Below, piece after piece: positions 63,269-64,000 of a stretch of DNA of 64,000 nucleotides. A model generated the notes under the pieces. The model saw only the letters and a list, made by a program, of their open reading frames with translations, ran no database searches and was not told where the DNA came from. The first letter of the stretch is position 1. Every line of letters begins with the position of its first letter. Position numbers and translations under genes: made by a program. The stretch comes from an uncultured Prevotella sp. (lineage in GTDB: Bacteria > Bacteroidota > Bacteroidia > Bacteroidales > Bacteroidaceae): assembly GCA_905196835.1 (NCBI GenBank), contig CAJJWN010000001.1, forward strand, positions 62,001 to 126,000, written 5' to 3'.

Positions 63269-64000
63269 TTATCCGATTATTTTTTCCTCCAGCAGCTCTT
63301 TTATCATGCCTTCTATGTCGGCGTCGCTGCCTGTAAGGGTTTTACTTTCCTTCGCCTGGAACACTATGTTCTTGACGGCTTTCACCTTGGTGGGCGAGCC
63401 TGCCAGTCCGCACTGCTGCTGGTCGCCGTCGATGTCGGCAACAGACCACTGGTTGAGCGTCAAGTACGGGCGTGTCTCGTACAGTTCGGCGTGCGGCGTT
63501 TCGGGTGTGCGCTCAAGCGGAACGGTGGCGTACTTGTACTTCATCACGAGCTTGGCGTTGCACGGGCGGCACGGAGCTGCGCTGCCGTTGACGGTTATTA
63601 CTATTGGCATCGGAGCTTCAACGGTCTCCACTCCGCCATCGATGTGTCGGCGTATGGTGAGCTTTCCGTCTTCGCATTTCAGTATTTCCTCGGCGTAGGT
63701 GACCTGCGACAGGCCGAGCTTCTGCGCCACCTGCGGGCCTACCTGTGCCGTGTCGCCGTCGATGGCCTGGCGTCCGCCGATGATGATGTCGGCTCCGCCG
63801 ATGTGCTTTATGGCCGTTGCGAGGGCGTAAGATGTCGCAAGCGTGTCGGCTCCGGCGAACAGGCGGTCGGTCAGGAGCCAGCCTGTGTCGGCTCCGCGGT
63901 ACAGTCCCTGGCGGATGATTTCAGCCGCGCGCGGAGGTCCCATGGTAAGGATGCCTACGGTAGAGCCGGGGTTTTGCTCTTTCAGGCGCAGTGCCTGTTC
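63269..64000 (-). CDS. etfB: Electron-transfer flavoprotein beta subunit, N-terminus outside the window
   Basis: The frame stays open to the window edge, giving the last ~243 residues. Binds AMP and docks with EtfA. Seen: TVGILTMGPPRAAEIIRQGL, RGADTGWLLTDRLFAGADTLATSYALA, GRQAIDGDTAQVGPQVAQKLG and the C-terminal recognition part. The ATG at 63943 is internal, not the start. First visible gene of etfB-etfA-(S23)-acyl-CoA dehydrogenase. Confidence 0.94.
   Translation of the reverse strand, partial: EQALRLKEQNPGSTVGILTMGPPRAAEIIRQGLYRGADTGWLLTDRLFAGADTLATSYALATAIKHIGGADIIIGGRQAIDGDTAQVGPQVAQKLGLSQVTYAEEILKCEDGKLTIRRHIDGGVETVEAPMPIVITVNGSAAPCRPCNAKLVMKYKYATVPLERTPETPHAELYETRPYLTLNQWSVADIDGDQQQCGLAGSPTKVKAVKNIVFQAKESKTLTGSDADIEGMIKELLEEKIIG

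Overview
The window is a stretch of a Bacteroidales chromosome, most likely Prevotellaceae. The evidence is the consistent promoter type (TTTG, 19 bases, TAnnTTTG), the giant type IX secretion translocon gene sprA next to ruvA, a diaminopimelate dehydrogenase, a DUF3667 protein, and a beta-mannan gene set with a GPH symporter, a disaccharide 2-epimerase and a GH5_7-type mannanase. The backbone is GC-rich. The segment from about 7.9 to 21.1 kb is clearly AT-rich and looks acquired.

Layout. 1-7.2 kb: mannan or mannooligosaccharide use (symporter, 2-epimerase, SGNH/CE2-like deacetylase, GH3 glycosidase, and GH5 mannanase on the other strand), with a possible 29-residue gene between GH3 and GH5. 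7.9-21.1 kb: an AT-rich island without a visible integrase. It is bounded by a 31-base imperfect direct repeat and, further inside, by a diverged direct repeat of about 150 bases. It carries a DUF2188 gene, an HNH-like gene, a three-gene AAA ATPase / PHP-ATPase / small protein operon resembling the Menshen defence system, two decayed ATPase genes, a Panacea (DUF4065) gene divergent from an ATPase plus possible nuclease pair, and a second Panacea gene. 21.2-32.6 kb: dnaK, a two-component system, an ADP-forming acyl-CoA synthetase with a peroxiredoxin, an EamA transporter and clpB. 32.7-37.5 kb: DUF3667, a PARIS-like ATPase + DUF4435 pair, and phosphomannose isomerase. 37.6-46.9 kb: dxs-trkA-trkH, nhaD, a GNAT acetyltransferase, a CorC/HlyC-family protein and a DUF2582 winged helix. 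47.5-59.1 kb: ruvA-sprA, ddh and a C1-type aminopeptidase. 59.8 kb to the end: etfB (cut by the window end), etfA, an S23-like four-helix-bundle gene and an acyl-CoA dehydrogenase.

Intergenic DNA is unusually structured. Five recurrent families are visible: (1) REP-like arrays built from AAAGGCCGTCTTTT modules (9 copies); (2) a 120-150 base hairpin element with GTCATTCCGCG arms (3 copies), each 50-65 bases from a REP array; (3) an 88-base repeat that carries a complete housekeeping promoter in front of dxs, the CorC gene and pepC; (4) hairpins whose arms are short tandem oligomers (TTAAGAA, GTGAGAA, ACAAGCAG types), several with a conserved apex; (5) GTTAACTCC inverted repeats, one pair of which encloses the S23-like gene. 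dnaK and clpB share a sigma-54-like GGCAC-N5-TTG promoter with a TGTC/GACA palindrome just upstream, suggesting one heat-shock control circuit. No tRNA, rRNA, CRISPR array or intact transposase was recognised.
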